64,000 nucleotides of DNA from JBQTHI01 sp052390035. Its GTDB lineage: Bacteria > Actinomycetota > Acidimicrobiia > Spongiisociales > ZC4RG35. The notes below the pieces were generated by a model. That model did no database searches, was not told where the DNA came from, and worked only from the letters and a program-made list of their open reading frames with translations. Positions 63,290 through 64,000 of this stretch are shown in pieces. The DNA lies in contig JBQTHI010000109.1 of NCBI GenBank assembly GCA_052390035.1, forward strand, positions 1-64,000, read 5' to 3'. The translations under genes and the position numbers were made by a program. Position 1 is the stretch's first letter, and each line of letters starts with the position of its first letter.

Positions 63290-64000
63290 GTGAACCTGGC
63301 GCAGAAGCTGATCGCCTCGCATCTTGTCGAGGGTGAGATGGAGCCCGGCGAGGAGATCGGCATCAGGATCGACCAGACGCTGACCCAAGACGCCACCGGG
63401 ACCCTGGTCATGCTGGAGTTGGAGGCGATGGGTCTCGACCGGGTGAGGACCGAGCTTTCCGCCCAATACGTCGATCACAACCTGATCCAGGAGGACAGCA
63501 AGAACCCCGACGACCACTTGTTCCTGTTCTCCGCCTGCCAGCGTTTTGGCATCTGGTACAGCCGTCCCGGTAACGGCGTCAGCCATCCGGTTCACCAGGA
63601 GCGCTTCGGCATTCCCGGCAAGACGTTGGTCGGTTCGGACAGCCACACTCCGGCGGCCGGGGCGATCGGGATGCTGGCCATCGGGGCCGGGGGCCTGGAG
63701 GTTGCTCTGGCCATGGCCGGGGAGCCCTTCTTCCTGAAGATGCCGGGCGTCTGGGGGATTCGACTGGTGGGGGAGCTGCCCCCCTGGGTGAGCGCCAAAG
63801 ACGTGATCTTGGAGATGTTGCGTCGCCACGGCGTCTCCGAAGCCGTCGGGCAGGTTGTCGAATATTTCGGTCCGGGTCTGGAGGGTCTCTCGGCCATGGA
63901 TCGTCACGTGATCGCCAACATGGGGGCCGAGTTGGGAGCCACCACCACGATCTTTCCTTCGGACGAAACGGTGCGCCGCTTCATGCGCTCTCAGGGTCGG
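63290..64000 (+). CDS. acn: Aconitate hydratase, 5' part
   Basis: The frame is open from the GTG at 63290 to the right edge (about 237 residues). It begins VNLAQKLIASHLVEGEMEPG and shows IDQTLTQDATGT, YVDHNLIQ, GSDSHTPAAGAIGMLAIGAGG and GELPPWVSAKDVILEMLRR, all of the aconitase family N-terminal domain. Aconitase isomerises citrate to isocitrate via a 4Fe-4S cluster; the cluster cysteines are beyond the window. AAGGAG is 10 bases upstream of GTG; an in-frame TTG at 63284 is an alternative. Confidence 0.92.
   Translation, partial: MNLAQKLIASHLVEGEMEPGEEIGIRIDQTLTQDATGTLVMLELEAMGLDRVRTELSAQYVDHNLIQEDSKNPDDHLFLFSACQRFGIWYSRPGNGVSHPVHQERFGIPGKTLVGSDSHTPAAGAIGMLAIGAGGLEVALAMAGEPFFLKMPGVWGIRLVGELPPWVSAKDVILEMLRRHGVSEAVGQVVEYFGPGLEGLSAMDRHVIANMGAELGATTTIFPSDETVRRFMRSQGR

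Overview
The window is GC-rich, densely packed bacterial chromosome. It has many GTG and TTG starts and many 4-base stop/start overlaps (GTGA, ATGA, TTGA). Gene content suggests an actinobacterium-like organism, possibly Acidimicrobiia: B. subtilis-type Fe-S PurF, small PurL with PurS and PurQ, an LCP cell-wall protein, an Eis-like acetyltransferase, an MMPL transporter with a TetR gene, and a GlnR-like site array before glnA. The taxonomy is inference. I saw no prophage, insertion sequence, CRISPR array, rRNA or tRNA.

Layout. 1-3.9 kb: a cut-off lipoprotein, a class III aminotransferase, a SnoaL-like protein, a coiled-coil protein and a membrane protein. 4-8 kb: MMPL exporter, TetR regulator and a phosphofructokinase with pyrophosphate-type residues. 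8-16.3 kb: purine synthesis (purM, purF; purL, purQ, purS, purC), a second phosphofructokinase and a lone cyclic-nucleotide-binding domain. 16.4-19.5 kb: amidotransferase, thioesterase, LCP protein and ROK kinase. 19.6-24.7 kb: histidine degradation (hutU, a deformylase, hutF, divergent hutH). 24.7-32.4 kb: cation/H+ antiporter with stress-protein domains, purB, a YcaQ-type glycosylase, and purE-purD-purA. 32.5-37.8 kb: a class III cyclase with a SHOCT-like tail, glnA, an Eis-like acetyltransferase and small anchored proteins. 37.8-45.2 kb: hyuA-hyuB and glcD-glcE-glcF. 45.3-54.6 kb: membrane protein, acetyltransferase, argS, two tandem paralogous anchored proteins and an E1 dehydrogenase alpha-beta fusion. 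54.7-58.8 kb: a glutaryl-CoA-dehydrogenase-like enzyme, metX and an OsmC protein behind a SAM-I riboswitch, and a UPF0173 hydrolase. 58.7-64 kb: an ABC exporter with a NEW3 protein, a thiol-redox protein, a conserved hypothetical and the start of an aconitase gene.

How the genes work together. Eight steps of IMP/AMP synthesis are encoded here in four blocks, next to glutamine synthetase, which supplies the amide donor. The hut block should feed glutamate, but no hutG or hutI is visible; a complete peptide-deformylase-like gene sits between hutU and hutF. The SAM riboswitch should tie osmC-metX to methionine status.

Most unusual observations: (1) a chain of four 5-codon minicistrons (MTGRI or MIGRI), made by a 17-bp tandem repeat, that links the glcE stop to the glcF start through five TGATG junctions; (2) the deformylase in the hut operon; (3) the SAM-I riboswitch placing osmC ahead of metX; (4) a four-half-site, 11-bp-phased GlnR-like array before glnA; (5) two phosphofructokinases that differ at the residues that determine phosphoryl donor.
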